From contig JAQUPZ010000011.1 in assembly GCA_028716365.1 (NCBI GenBank), positions 1 through 64,000 on the forward strand: a stretch of DNA of 64,000 bases, in the 5' to 3' direction. Positions 10,401-20,378 of the stretch are shown here, one piece after another. The notes beneath the pieces were generated by a model, which made no database searches, had not been told where the DNA came from, and was given only the letters and a program-made list of their open reading frames with translations. The position numbers were made by a program, and so were the translations under genes. Source of the stretch: Kiritimatiellia bacterium. GTDB lineage: Bacteria > Verrucomicrobiota > Kiritimatiellia > UBA8416 > YA12-FULL-48-11. The stretch's first letter is position 1. Every line of letters starts with the position of its first letter.

Positions 10401-13400
10401 AGGCACGAATAAGGACAATTGGGCTAATGCCTTTACGAATGGTGAAACCAGCTTCGGATCGTTTTCAAATGCTGTTACGAATCTTTACTATGGGTTGTGT
10501 TACTATTATCGCTGTTATGCCACAAATGGAGTTGGTGATTGCTGGAGTCCCGTCACAAGCAGTTTCACAACGCTTCCGCCTGCGAATCCTGCAGATGGCC
10601 TTCGCGGTTCGCTTTTCATTGGCAATCTTCTGGGAAACGAGGGTTCTGTCATCCTGGCAGATTCTGCGTATTTCATGTCTTATTCCAGGGTCTTTACCGG
10701 TAACAGGGTGAACAGCATTCTGGCTCTGGCAGAAGCTTTTCAGTATAATGTAGTTGCCCCGGGAGATATTTCCAATTTCAGTATGTTCCCGGGATACCAG
10801 TCGGTAGACAATTTTGCCACGGTGTTCAGCGGTCAAATGGTTCCACGGTTCTCGGGTATTCACAAGTTCCGGTGGGTATGTGATGACTGGGGCATGATTT
10901 ATATTGATTTCAATAATGACGGTATTTTCCAGGCCAGTGACGGCGTAGCAGCCGCCCCGGTAAACTCATTTACCAGCAGCAATATAACCCTGACAGCCGG
11001 GCAAACATACAATATCATCTTTCTAAGCAAGGACAATGGCGGCGGAGAAGCGTATTCTTTCTGGATTACTGAACCAGGTCAGGCGGAAACACTCGTCGGT
11101 GTCACCCGCCAACCCGGGATGTGGAAATACCTCAGTGGTGCGGGATTGACTAACATTGCTCCCTCCGGGATTGGTCCTGATTCTGCCACAGTGAATGTGG
11201 CGTTGTCCTCGTCCGGGACGGTATCCGAAGTGTGGGCGTACTGGGGACTGGTTGACTGCACAAATATTGCTTCAGCATGGGCAAATTCCGCGTATGTGGG
11301 TTCCTATACCGATGTTGTAACTGCTGTTAACTATACCCCGACGGGACTTACTCCTGATGCCTGTTATTACGTGAGATTCAGGATCACTAATCAGTTGATG
11401 GATGTCTGGAGCGGCGTTCAGGTGTTTAATACAACTTTTTCTCCATCTGTATATCCCTATAAAGCGAAGATCACGTTCAGCGGGTATGATAAAGGAGAGA
11501 CACTGACTAACTTCCCTGCGCTTGTTGTGCTGAATGAGAGCATAACCAATTTCTATTACAGTCAGTTTGTGTCTGGTTCTGGAACCGACTTGAGGTTTAC
11601 GGACGAATCGGGAGTGAACGAGCTGAGCTACGAGATGGAACAGTGGGATCCTGGTGACGGACTGGCATTGTGGCTCAAGGCGGATGCGGGGGTTGTCACG
11701 GGCAGCGGCGGGAATGTAGTTACCTGGCTTGACCAGTCGGGGTGTAAGAACGATGCGTGGGCTCTGGGAGGAAGCGGGCCTGCCTATGTACCGAATACGC
11801 TTAATGGTCTACCGGTATTGTCATTCAACGGCTCGTGGAATTATTTACGAAATACCAATTGGGTGCCAGGGTTCAATTTATCCGGCGAGATGACATATTT
11901 CTTTGTTTCGAAGATCCTGACAAATGGCAATTCGGCAGGTTACTTTTCGCAAAAAGCTTCAACAGATGCTAATGATTATGGCTATAATATGTCATTCGAT
12001 ATTGAGCAGCGAGCTGTTGGCGGAGGAATAGGCGGAATTAAATATTATCATTATAATGGTAATCCTAATATAGATATAGTGACTAATACTACAATTTTCA
12101 GGATCGATGCCCTGAGAGTCAATACGAATGGAACCCAGGCTTATCTTGATGGCTATTTGCGGGGCTCCAGTACGTTATCGTTTGCGAGCGCGTTAAATCC
12201 CATAGAATATTCGATAGGGGCGCGATTGGCTCCTGGTATCCAAAGTTTTGGCAAGGTGGATTTTGCTGAAATTATTATTTACAAGACCGGGTTGACAGAC
12301 GCGCAGATGAACCAGGTGGGCTATTATCTTAAAACGAAGTATAATCTGACAGCACCGAACTATGCATCTGCGGGATATTCACCGACAACTGGACAATCGT
12401 ATGCGTGGGTCAAGGTACCTGAATTTACGAATAACTGTGCGATCTGGGCATACTGGGGCAATCCCAATGCCACATTTACGCCTGCTTATACTACGAACGG
12501 GTCGACGTGGTCGGAAGGATATCTTGGCGTATGGCACATGAAGAACACCAACGTGACGGATTCTACATCCAACCGATACAACATAACGGGCTGGACGTAT
12601 GCCACCAATGCGAAGAATAGCGCGATAGGCATAGGGCAGGGATTCAACGGGAGCAATGCTTATGTGGGAGTGGGTAATATAAGGGTTGCGTCAGACATAA
12701 GTGTGGAAGCGTGGGCGTATTCGACGAATACCAGCCAGAACGGTATTATTCTGGGTAAGAATCCCGTGAACTCGCAGTGGCAGTTATTCTCGGAAGGTCC
12801 TTCGTTGAAGTGGAGGGCTACGGCCGGGGATGTGGTTGTGCCGGCACCGGTTGCGAGTAACTGGCATTATGTGGTGGGAATGCAGAGCGGGTCTGAAGCG
12901 AGTCTGTATGTCGACGGGGTATTCGAGGTGTCGGGCACGATAGGGGCGATAGACAACGGGAGCGGTAATGTGGAGATGGGCCGTTATACTCCCGGTTATT
13001 ACTTTAACGGGGCATTGGATGAGATAAGGTTGTCGAGTGTGATGCGTTCGTCGAACTGGCTGTGGGCGAGTTTCATGAACCAGGCGTCGAACAATATATT
13101 TGCCGGTTTTGGTACACCCATAATGATAAGTAGTTCAGTTGCAACGAATATAACGACGACATCGGCGGTGTTGAATGCCACCCTTTCGGCCCCGGGTTCC
13201 TTCGGTGATGTGTGGGCATTCTGGGGCGTGAGTGATGGCGGAACGAATGCGGCCGGGTGGGTAAGCAGTAATTTTGTCGGCACCTATACAGATGTACTTT
13301 CTACGAACATCAGTTGTACAGTGACAGGGCTTTTACCTGATGTAACCTGTTATTTTACATTCCTGGCCACCAATACACAGGATGCGGTATGGGCGAAGCC

Positions 13401-16400
13401 GTCGAGGACGTTTAAGACGTCATTCTCGCCTTCTGTGTATTCATACAAGATGAAGATCAAGTTCAGCGGGTATGACAAAGATGAGACATTGACGAATTTC
13501 CCTGCGCTGGTGACATTCAGTGAAAGTCTGCCCGGGTTCATGTACCGTCAGTTTAAATCCGGAGCTACGGATTTGAGGTTTGCAGATGAAACCGAAACAA
13601 CCGAACTGAATTACGAGATCGAATATTGGAACACCAATGGCAGTTCGCATGCCTGGGTACAGGTGCCGGAATTCACGAGTAACTGTTCAATCTGGGCGTA
13701 CTGGGGTTATAGCAATGCCATGGTTGCGCCTGTATATACCACCAATGGGACGACATGGGATTTCAATTATGCGAGTGTGTGGCATCTGACAAACGGTACG
13801 ACGCTGTCAGGGAATGAATCGACTGTGAACATGTGCAATGGCAGTGTCATGGGTGCAACAGCCACTAATGGTGTGATCGATGGAGCAGCGTCATTCAATG
13901 GGGCAGATGGTTATATCACGGATCTGGACTATTCCCTTGCGGCCTATAACAAGATAACGGTGTCGTTTTGGCTTAATTGGCCGAATTATATCAACAACGA
14001 TGGCTTGGCTCTTGAGTACACGCCCAACTTCAACTCGAGTCCTAGAAACGCCTTCGTTATTGGTCCCAATGCTGCTTCTGGCGGGTCGTCCGGTTATGTT
14101 GCAGTCACAATGAGTCGCAGTGGAGCATACAACGGTGGCTATTTTGCCCGTCCTTCCGCGGGTGTGTGGCATCACTATGCGGTAACTCTGAACCGTACAA
14201 CAGGGACAGCGCTGGGTACGGGAGTCTATATCGATGGTTCCCCGGTCAGAATAACCCAGGTCCTTTCCTCGGACATGCAGTCAACATTTTTCAACGACAA
14301 AGGCCTCTATGTAATGAGCCGTAACGGAACATCTTTGTTCGGTCAGGGTGGAATGGATGAATTGCGGATTGAGGGTGGAATACGCTCTTCCAACTGGAAC
14401 TGGGCATGCTGGCTGAATCAGGCATCGAACAGTTTCTTTAATACATATTATTCTGTTGCCGGCGTCAAAAATGTTTCAGCTTCCGAAATCACGGCCACGT
14501 CGGCGGTGTTGAATGCCACGCTGTATGCATCGAATGCCACGTTTGATGTGTCTGTCTGCTGGGACACGAACAACTGGGGCACGAATATTACATTGTGGGC
14601 CAACACCAACTATATCGGATCATGGACCAATATTGATCTCACCAATATCAGTTGTGTGGTGACAGGTCTTCTTTCGGATACCCTGTATTACTACAAATTC
14701 AGTGCCACGAACGCGGTGGACAGTTTACAGGCCTCGGATGTACTGGATTTCAGGACGATATTCTCGCCAAGCTTGTTGGTAACGTATCCATACAGGATGC
14801 AGATCACATTCAGCGGGTATACCGCGCTTGAGGTTCTTACAAACTTCCCTGCACTGGTAGTATTGAATCAGGGGACGAATGGATTCTTGTACAACCAGTT
14901 AAAGTCCACGGGGACAGACCTGCGGTTTGCGGATGAAGCGACGAATGAATTGAATTACGAGATTGAACAGTGGAACACCAACGGTAATTCCTATGTCTGG
15001 GTACAGGTGCCGCAGCTGACGAACAACTGTTCGATCTGGGCATACTGGGGGAATACTAATGCGCCGGTTCCGTCATATCTGACCAACGGGGCGGCATGGA
15101 ATTCGAATTTCATGGGTGTGTGGCATCTTCACTCGAATGCCAGGGATTCGACGGCCAACCGTTATGATGGAACGGTATATGGCGGAGCCAACTCCATACC
15201 TTATGCGGGTTTGATAGGAAATGCGTGGAACTTTGACGGGCTGGACAATGCGATTCGTGTTGCCCGTATGATCCAGGATGATTTTACAATTGCGTTCTGG
15301 ATGAAGGCTAATGTGAACAGTACAGGAGGATCACAGTGGACCAACGGTCTGGGGCTGGTGGATGCAAACGTCCTTCCAGTGACGAATGATTTTGGCGTTT
15401 CGTACAACAATCAACAAGTAACGTTCGGGAGTGGAAGCCCCAATACGAATGTGTCATCGGGAGTATATGTCAATGACATGAACTGGCGTTATGTTGTTGT
15501 CACGAGGGTGAAATCGACCGGTTTGAAAAAGATATACGTGGATGGAATAGATTGTGCCACCCATACAGGTTCCGTTGCTTCGCTGGACCTGTCAGACAGC
15601 ATTGCGTTTGGCCAACTTCAGACATGGGGTTACTATTTCAACGGATATCTGGATGAGATAGAGATATCCGATGTTGACCATTCCTCCAACTGGATCTGGG
15701 CGTGTTACATGAACCAGGTGTCGAACAGCGTGTTCAATCCTGGAGGCAGTGTGGAGGGTGGTTTTCTGCCTTCCATCAATAATCACAACGGCGCTTCGCT
15801 GGTACTGATGAACTCTGCAAACCTCAACGGATATCTTGTGTCTACTGGAGGCGCTGCTACAGCTGTATCTGTTTACTGGGGTACGACGGACGGCGGTACG
15901 AACAAGGGGAACTGGTTGAGCAGGGAAGATTTTGTTGTGACCGGGACAGGGCTTCTGACGACAAACGTTACCGGGCTTGTGTGTACGGAGAAGTATTACT
16001 ACCGGTTCTACGCGAGTAATTCATTTGGTGACTGCTGGGCGCCATCGAGTGAAAGTTTTTCGCCTTCACGGTACAGAATGAAGGTACAGTTTGGCGGATA
16101 TGACAAGGATGAGACGCTGACGAACTTCCCTGCGCTGATGGTATTTGCTGAAGGTTCGAATGGTTTCTCTTACAGCCAGTGCACGACGACCAACGGCAGT
16201 GACCTGCGGTTTGCGAATTCGAACGAGACTGCAGTTTTGAACCATGAGGTTGAAAAATGGGACACGAACGGCAGTTCGTACGTCTGGGTACAGGTGCCGG
16301 AGCTGGTGAGTAACGGATGGGTATGGGCGTACTGGGGCGGGTCGGACACGAATGCGCCGTCATATTCGACCAATGGAGCGACGTGGTCGCAGAATTACCT

Positions 16401-19400
16401 CGGAGTCTGGCACTTTAATTCTACAAACGCTTATAAATACCCTGACTCCACGTCGCACCGGTTCGATGGTTTGAATTACGGGTGTGGGTCTATTCAGGGA
16501 CAAATTGGCGGTGCGGTGGATTTTGACGTTGCGCCCAAATATATAGATCTTACGGGTATAGGTTCTTCTTCCGGCAGTTATACTTTCCACTATTGGGTGA
16601 AGACAGTCACGCCAAGTGGCGATACCCGTGTAATAGATGTACAGTCTGGTCGTTTGATTACGTCTGTGTTAAGTGGACAATTAAGGTATTATCAGTTTAA
16701 TAACTGGAATCCTACAGGTGGTCTTGGATATGTCAATAACGGGGTATGGCATCATGTAGTTTACGTATTCGACGGTGGTGCTCCTGCATCCGATAACGCC
16801 CGGGTTTACCTGGATGGTATTCTCGTCCACACCAGCGGCTATTATACGAACCGGGCTATCGGTGGAACAGTGAAGCTTGGTACTGATTATGGATCGGCAG
16901 GAACAGGTGCCCATTTTGACGGGGCCATGGATGAGTTACAGTTATCGACTGTAATGCGATCTTCGAACTGGATCTGGGCATGCTTCATGAACCAGGGATC
17001 GAACAGCGTGTTCAATACGACCAATCTTGCTGAGAGCACGACCCTTCCGCTGGTCAACAATGCCGGCGGCGCTACGAATGTCACAATGAACTCGGCAAGT
17101 CTTAACGGTTACCTTGTGTCCACCGGCGGTGCGGCAACTGCTGTTTCGATATTCTGGGGAGAGACGGACGGCGGAACAAACAGGTTGGCGTGGGCCAATG
17201 AAATAAACTTCGGGCTGACCGATCCAGGCCCGTTGAGTACTAATGTGACAGGGCTCTCATTAGGTTCCACGTACTACTATCGTTACTATGCGACCAATTC
17301 ATTAGGTGAGAGCTGGGCTCCGTATTCAACGGTCTTTTCGCCGGTCAGTATGTGCCAGATGAGGATTTTCTTCAGCGGATACGACAAGCCAGAGACGCTG
17401 ACGAACTTCCCCGCTCTGGTGGTATTCAGTGAAGGAGTCAACGGTTTTTCATACAGTCAATGCCGTTCGGCAAATGGCGGCGATCTTCGCTTCATGAATT
17501 CGAGCGAGGCGGTAGTACTGAACCATGAAATTGAGAAATGGGATACGAACGGCAGTTCGTATGTGTGGGTACAGGTGCCGGAGCTTGTGGATTCGAGTAC
17601 TTATATATGGGCATACTGGGGCGGGGCAGACACCAATCCTCCAGCTTATACAATGAACGGGTCTACGTGGGAGTCGGGCTACAGGAGCGTATTCCATCTG
17701 CACGAATCCAGCGGCATGCACTATGACTCTACTTCTTATAAGAATGTCGGTAAAACCAATGGAATTACCATGCAGAATGTAGACGGGAAAATAGATGGAG
17801 CCGTTTACTTCTATTGTTCGGATGGGGATGATAACGTAGATATTTACAATTCATCTTCGCTGGAAAACGTTCAGGAGGATAATTTTACCCTGGAGGGATG
17901 GCTTAAACCGGCGGATGCACCAGTCAATAACGGTTACTGTATTATTGAGAAACAGGGGAATCATCTCGGTTTACGTTACTCGAATATGAGAAAATTCTTT
18001 GCAGAGCATTGGACGATTGGGAATACGAACTATAATTATACTTCAGCCAATATTTCTGAACCTGGAACATTTTATCATGTTGCCGAGGTTTTTGATCGTA
18101 CGGCAGGAAACATGAAGCTTTATGTGGATGGACAGTATCAGGGGCAATATAATTTCACGCCGGGCTTGGTGGCGCGCGAGTACGGCACAACCACATGGAG
18201 GATTGGATCCGCAGGAAACGCTACTTATGGGGCAAACGGGACGATTGATGAAGTACGTATTTCGGCTATAACACGTTCCTCCAACTGGATATGGGCATGT
18301 TACATGAACCAGGCATCCAATTCGTCGTTCATGACTTCTTCCCTGCTTGTCTCCAATGAAGGTGGCGCCACAAATGTAACAGCAGATCAGGCTCTTCTGC
18401 TGGGAAGATTGTGTTTTGACGATGGTGTTACGACATACGTCGTGGCTTACTATGGCACGAACGACGGTGGATCAATTGCAACCAACTGGCAGAACGTATT
18501 TGATCTCGAGGATGAAGTTGTAGGACCACTCGTTGCAAATGTCGGTTCTCTGGTTGCAGATACGACTTATTACTACCGGTATTACGCATCCAACTCGGTG
18601 AGGTCTGCGTGGGCATCGCCGTCTGCTTCATTCTTTACCGGCCAGGCGGGCATTCAGGCGACGGATGCCACTGCATCGGAAGTGGGTCCGGATACAGGTA
18701 CGTTTACAGTGTACCGGCCTGCAGCGGCAACCAATACGGCATGGATTGTCAATTACCTGCTTGAAGGAACGGCCAGCAATGGAGTCGATTACCAGACTTT
18801 GAACGGGAGCGTGATAATTCCAGTGGGTCAGACCAATGCGACGATTACGGTAATACCTGTAGAAGATCTGTTAATGGAGTCTGATGAAACTGTAAATGTG
18901 ACTCTGACATCTGGTGGTTATGTTATTGGTCCTCAGAGTAACGCCGTTGTTACGATTCGTGATTCTCTGTTTAATTCATGGCCATACAGGATGAAGATAA
19001 CTTTCCCGGCTTATACTAATTCTCAAGCTGAAATTCTGACGAATTTCCCTGCGCTGGTGGTGTTCAGTACGAATATAACTAATTTTTCCTATTCCACTTT
19101 TGCATCGCCGGCAGATGGCGGCGATCTGCGGTTTGGGAACTCTAATGGAACAACAATGTTGAACTATGAAATTGAGCAGTGGAATACAGGTAGTAACTCT
19201 TATGTGTGGGTACAGGTGCCTGAGCTTGTGGATACGAACACCAGTATCTGGGCATACTGGGGTAATAAGAATGACACGACTGCCCCGGCGTACACGACCA
19301 ACGGATCAACGTGGTCACAGGGGTATGCCAGTGTGTGGCATTTGAATAATGCTGCCGCAGAATCGACGTCGAACCGGTGTGTCGGGACCAAGAGTGGTAA

Positions 19401-20025
19401 CGCAACCAACGCGACAGGTATAATTGCGGATGGGCAGGAATTTTTCGGCGATACCAGTTACCAGGTGATGAGCAATCCGCCCGCCCTGTGGACCATCACC
19501 AACCAGACGGTAGAGATATGGTTGAAGCCTACCGTCCTTGGGATCAGACAATCCCCGTGGAACAAGGCCTATGGAGGCGAAGGAGCTCTTGTCCTCTGGG
19601 CGGATACTGGCCAACTTATCTACTTATACGGCACAACGGGTAGCGACAGCGGGACGCCGGGCTCGACGTATTGGTCTGGCGGAGTGAGCGGTGGTACAAT
19701 GAAATCCAATGTATGGGAACATATGGTCGTGGTCCGGGATCTTGAGAGCGCGAGTAAAACTGTGCAGTGGTACAGGAACGGCTTGGCGGCCGGTACTTCA
19801 GGTGTCACCTTGGCACCCGCCAGGGCTGGGACGTTAAACACTTTAATTGGCGATGGGTATGCGTATCCTTTTAATGGCGTGCTCGACGAATTACGGGTGT
19901 CTAACGTGACGCGTTCTTCGAACTGGGTCTGGGCATGTTATATTAACCAGGTTTCAAACAACGTGTTCAATTATTATGGCGATGTCACGAAACTCCTCAA
20001 GGGCACCGTGATTATCGTCAGGTAA
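7411..20025 (+). CDS. Giant PATR/PA14/DUF2341/LamG repeat protein, copy 2 (4204 aa)
   Basis: The start chosen is ATG 7411: GGAG at 7399-7402 lies 8 nt upstream and a signal peptide begins at once (cleavage likely after GHA, residue 20). A TTG at 7363 would add 16 residues that fit no signal peptide. Beta-strand region ~21-950 has PATR-like repeats at ~125-158, ~668 and ~765-800 (GTLVLAATN, NGGQ patterns). Then come an Fn3-like domain (~961-1058), a PA14-like domain (~1062-1240, with an acidic NNDGIF loop) and a second Fn3-like domain (~1250-1340). Six Fn3/DUF2341/LamG units end near 1878, 2324, 2756, 3182, 3621 and 4167. In unit 1 the DUF2341 is split by an extra LamG (~1414-1663, WLKADAG and WLDQSG). 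Calx-beta is at ~3746-3850. The tail is KLLKGTVIIVR. Export is supported by the signal peptide; adhesion or glycan binding is inference. Confidence 0.93.
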   Translation: MIKRFFLILMVVFVPLFGHATDGIWTYNGDAGWTENARWSNTVIASGIDGVADFSQVNIGGTRTITLALNRTIGSIIFADSITPDNNWVLTRNGILTLDVTSGLPVITVLNRTTTINTWIAGTKGFEKRGLGTLVLAATNYFTGPVFLNGGQTTLDFNGGYSPTNNIITNTVPLSIGGGSTLFLQGKERCTNNQAFSSLTVVDGHNFINLVNGRTGQVNLAVGAISRQGTGFLNFNPPTNGSITTTTPNFDGMILDCYATIRTNDWAANNGTNTIVPYTAYFSNMFYSGFNTIVTTNCTMTNATVHSVRFNNNPGFTLSLTGTNVIEAGGAIMFTASGAMGSKISSGTGWLTSGTNELIIIDNHKFDRRSNATQNTNIDAVVTDRGSTSVAVRVVSFSSAMGTANGSLTTFMRANNTYSGGTYLYGGGLYFQADGSLGRVPASPQTNIVAVSGFNWMRPRYPATTDVNRIIHINTNACLVVDGTTFLTINGEITGSGTLLQPPNVGWGFGQTVILNASNTLAGTVEANAFLRAIDGIGLPTNANLRLGGYDTDRGILETTGTFTRALGYGPNQVGWGSSMYDTLYNYSRGGFAAVGGPLTVNIGGNGSNLVWGQAYFNMKDFLALGTVNSTHPVTWVNSIDLNTTGWRYFLVRGTAIMQGVISGVNAGLIKWGPGTLILTTTNTYRETRFEYTDSRLNISFDAALGTAPLAPTNNISFNANGILQAEADLTLGYTRNIFVLNNLYCTLDPSNYTMTVAGKILGQGGFRKAGTGSGKVVLLGENGYWGTTTISNGDLVVNGSLPPESSVIVTNGGFLGGTGIVGGPVTIFSGSGLVPGGTTNGGTLTINNTLTMNPGSIYSWRYGSSPGFVVVSNQMTLTSGETYTLRLYDPDGLGEPANQSFTILTWPDGVTDPETNVTWNIEKPAGGGAEGWTMPQVAVDAANNRILITFQPVGFPAIDNGIGPSSITTNTAVLNGNYTATGATAEVYLYWGTSDGGTNKDNWANAFTNGETSFGSFSNAVTNLYYGLCYYYRCYATNGVGDCWSPVTSSFTTLPPANPADGLRGSLFIGNLLGNEGSVILADSAYFMSYSRVFTGNRVNSILALAEAFQYNVVAPGDISNFSMFPGYQSVDNFATVFSGQMVPRFSGIHKFRWVCDDWGMIYIDFNNDGIFQASDGVAAAPVNSFTSSNITLTAGQTYNIIFLSKDNGGGEAYSFWITEPGQAETLVGVTRQPGMWKYLSGAGLTNIAPSGIGPDSATVNVALSSSGTVSEVWAYWGLVDCTNIASAWANSAYVGSYTDVVTAVNYTPTGLTPDACYYVRFRITNQLMDVWSGVQVFNTTFSPSVYPYKAKITFSGYDKGETLTNFPALVVLNESITNFYYSQFVSGSGTDLRFTDESGVNELSYEMEQWDPGDGLALWLKADAGVVTGSGGNVVTWLDQSGCKNDAWALGGSGPAYVPNTLNGLPVLSFNGSWNYLRNTNWVPGFNLSGEMTYFFVSKILTNGNSAGYFSQKASTDANDYGYNMSFDIEQRAVGGGIGGIKYYHYNGNPNIDIVTNTTIFRIDALRVNTNGTQAYLDGYLRGSSTLSFASALNPIEYSIGARLAPGIQSFGKVDFAEIIIYKTGLTDAQMNQVGYYLKTKYNLTAPNYASAGYSPTTGQSYAWVKVPEFTNNCAIWAYWGNPNATFTPAYTTNGSTWSEGYLGVWHMKNTNVTDSTSNRYNITGWTYATNAKNSAIGIGQGFNGSNAYVGVGNIRVASDISVEAWAYSTNTSQNGIILGKNPVNSQWQLFSEGPSLKWRATAGDVVVPAPVASNWHYVVGMQSGSEASLYVDGVFEVSGTIGAIDNGSGNVEMGRYTPGYYFNGALDEIRLSSVMRSSNWLWASFMNQASNNIFAGFGTPIMISSSVATNITTTSAVLNATLSAPGSFGDVWAFWGVSDGGTNAAGWVSSNFVGTYTDVLSTNISCTVTGLLPDVTCYFTFLATNTQDAVWAKPSRTFKTSFSPSVYSYKMKIKFSGYDKDETLTNFPALVTFSESLPGFMYRQFKSGATDLRFADETETTELNYEIEYWNTNGSSHAWVQVPEFTSNCSIWAYWGYSNAMVAPVYTTNGTTWDFNYASVWHLTNGTTLSGNESTVNMCNGSVMGATATNGVIDGAASFNGADGYITDLDYSLAAYNKITVSFWLNWPNYINNDGLALEYTPNFNSSPRNAFVIGPNAASGGSSGYVAVTMSRSGAYNGGYFARPSAGVWHHYAVTLNRTTGTALGTGVYIDGSPVRITQVLSSDMQSTFFNDKGLYVMSRNGTSLFGQGGMDELRIEGGIRSSNWNWACWLNQASNSFFNTYYSVAGVKNVSASEITATSAVLNATLYASNATFDVSVCWDTNNWGTNITLWANTNYIGSWTNIDLTNISCVVTGLLSDTLYYYKFSATNAVDSLQASDVLDFRTIFSPSLLVTYPYRMQITFSGYTALEVLTNFPALVVLNQGTNGFLYNQLKSTGTDLRFADEATNELNYEIEQWNTNGNSYVWVQVPQLTNNCSIWAYWGNTNAPVPSYLTNGAAWNSNFMGVWHLHSNARDSTANRYDGTVYGGANSIPYAGLIGNAWNFDGLDNAIRVARMIQDDFTIAFWMKANVNSTGGSQWTNGLGLVDANVLPVTNDFGVSYNNQQVTFGSGSPNTNVSSGVYVNDMNWRYVVVTRVKSTGLKKIYVDGIDCATHTGSVASLDLSDSIAFGQLQTWGYYFNGYLDEIEISDVDHSSNWIWACYMNQVSNSVFNPGGSVEGGFLPSINNHNGASLVLMNSANLNGYLVSTGGAATAVSVYWGTTDGGTNKGNWLSREDFVVTGTGLLTTNVTGLVCTEKYYYRFYASNSFGDCWAPSSESFSPSRYRMKVQFGGYDKDETLTNFPALMVFAEGSNGFSYSQCTTTNGSDLRFANSNETAVLNHEVEKWDTNGSSYVWVQVPELVSNGWVWAYWGGSDTNAPSYSTNGATWSQNYLGVWHFNSTNAYKYPDSTSHRFDGLNYGCGSIQGQIGGAVDFDVAPKYIDLTGIGSSSGSYTFHYWVKTVTPSGDTRVIDVQSGRLITSVLSGQLRYYQFNNWNPTGGLGYVNNGVWHHVVYVFDGGAPASDNARVYLDGILVHTSGYYTNRAIGGTVKLGTDYGSAGTGAHFDGAMDELQLSTVMRSSNWIWACFMNQGSNSVFNTTNLAESTTLPLVNNAGGATNVTMNSASLNGYLVSTGGAATAVSIFWGETDGGTNRLAWANEINFGLTDPGPLSTNVTGLSLGSTYYYRYYATNSLGESWAPYSTVFSPVSMCQMRIFFSGYDKPETLTNFPALVVFSEGVNGFSYSQCRSANGGDLRFMNSSEAVVLNHEIEKWDTNGSSYVWVQVPELVDSSTYIWAYWGGADTNPPAYTMNGSTWESGYRSVFHLHESSGMHYDSTSYKNVGKTNGITMQNVDGKIDGAVYFYCSDGDDNVDIYNSSSLENVQEDNFTLEGWLKPADAPVNNGYCIIEKQGNHLGLRYSNMRKFFAEHWTIGNTNYNYTSANISEPGTFYHVAEVFDRTAGNMKLYVDGQYQGQYNFTPGLVAREYGTTTWRIGSAGNATYGANGTIDEVRISAITRSSNWIWACYMNQASNSSFMTSSLLVSNEGGATNVTADQALLLGRLCFDDGVTTYVVAYYGTNDGGSIATNWQNVFDLEDEVVGPLVANVGSLVADTTYYYRYYASNSVRSAWASPSASFFTGQAGIQATDATASEVGPDTGTFTVYRPAAATNTAWIVNYLLEGTASNGVDYQTLNGSVIIPVGQTNATITVIPVEDLLMESDETVNVTLTSGGYVIGPQSNAVVTIRDSLFNSWPYRMKITFPAYTNSQAEILTNFPALVVFSTNITNFSYSTFASPADGGDLRFGNSNGTTMLNYEIEQWNTGSNSYVWVQVPELVDTNTSIWAYWGNKNDTTAPAYTTNGSTWSQGYASVWHLNNAAAESTSNRCVGTKSGNATNATGIIADGQEFFGDTSYQVMSNPPALWTITNQTVEIWLKPTVLGIRQSPWNKAYGGEGALVLWADTGQLIYLYGTTGSDSGTPGSTYWSGGVSGGTMKSNVWEHMVVVRDLESASKTVQWYRNGLAAGTSGVTLAPARAGTLNTLIGDGYAYPFNGVLDELRVSNVTRSSNWVWACYINQVSNNVFNYYGDVTKLLKGTVIIVR
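17690..18272 (+). repeat. LamG cassette of the SLENVQE type, copy 2 unit 5
   Basis: It shares HLHESSGMHYDS, SLENVQE, FTPGLVAREYGTTTW and the glycine-rich end strand with the copy 1 unit 5 cassette (4650-5268) and with the copy 5 unit 2 cassette (53090-53679). The flanking DUF2341 and Fn3-like domains are of the unit 5/6 type, so only the LamG part is shared across positions. Confidence 0.8.
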
Positions 20026-20034
20026 ATGTCGGTA

Positions 20035-20075
20035 TTTATCTTAATCGTAATCTTACTCGTACTCGTTCCGGGCGC
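20035..20075 (+). other. Degenerate hexamer pyrimidine-rich tract after the stop codon
   Basis: This is nearly identical to the tract after copy 1, including the last ~45 bases of the coding region, so the duplicated segment extends past the stop. The unit is AATCTT/AATCGT/ACTCGT. A Rho-type termination role is possible but unproven. Confidence 0.4.
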
Positions 20076-20082
20076 TCCAAAT

Positions 20083-20226
20083 GTAGCCCCGCCTGCCCCG
20101 ATCCGATCGGGGCTGGCAGGTATCGCCGTGCAGTAATAAAGTGACGCCCCGATATAACGGGGCGGCTACATCAGGACGTTTCAGGGTGTGAATGTAGCCG
20201 CGTCAGTTCTTGCCCCGATACCTGCC
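20083..20226. repeat. Intergenic palindromic repeat (GTAGCC...GGCTAC), copy B
   Basis: Module 1 (20083-20169) has the same inverted ends, the same CAGTAATAAAGTGACG core and the same CGCCCCG/ATATAA/CGGGGCG stem-loop (20145-20164) as copy A. The spacer is conserved. Module 2 opens with GTAGCC at 20194, but lacks the 16 bases that form the CTCTGT hairpin in the other two copies: a clean internal deletion. The ~45 bp that follow, up to the promoter, also match the copy A region, so the gap was duplicated together with the gene. Confidence 0.7.
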
Positions 20227-20277
20227 TGTACGACGGAGCGCCTGACCACTTTGGGATACACTACCGGATTTTCTCCT

Positions 20278-20305
20278 TTGATGAATAAACATTTTATTAT
20301 AATAT
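20278..20305 (+). promoter_or_regulatory. Promoter-like element of giant gene copy 3
   Basis: TTGATG (20278-20283), 16 bp, TAATAT (20300-20305), 73 bp before the start codon. The AT-rich interior shares AATAA and TTTATT with the other promoters. The bases just upstream (CCGGATTTTCT) match those before the copy 2 promoter. Confidence 0.6.
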
Positions 20306-20378
20306 AAATAACTCATGGTAATTTGGCTTTTTAATAATAAGACTGTGGTCGCTTACTGAACTGGTCGGAGCAGGAAAG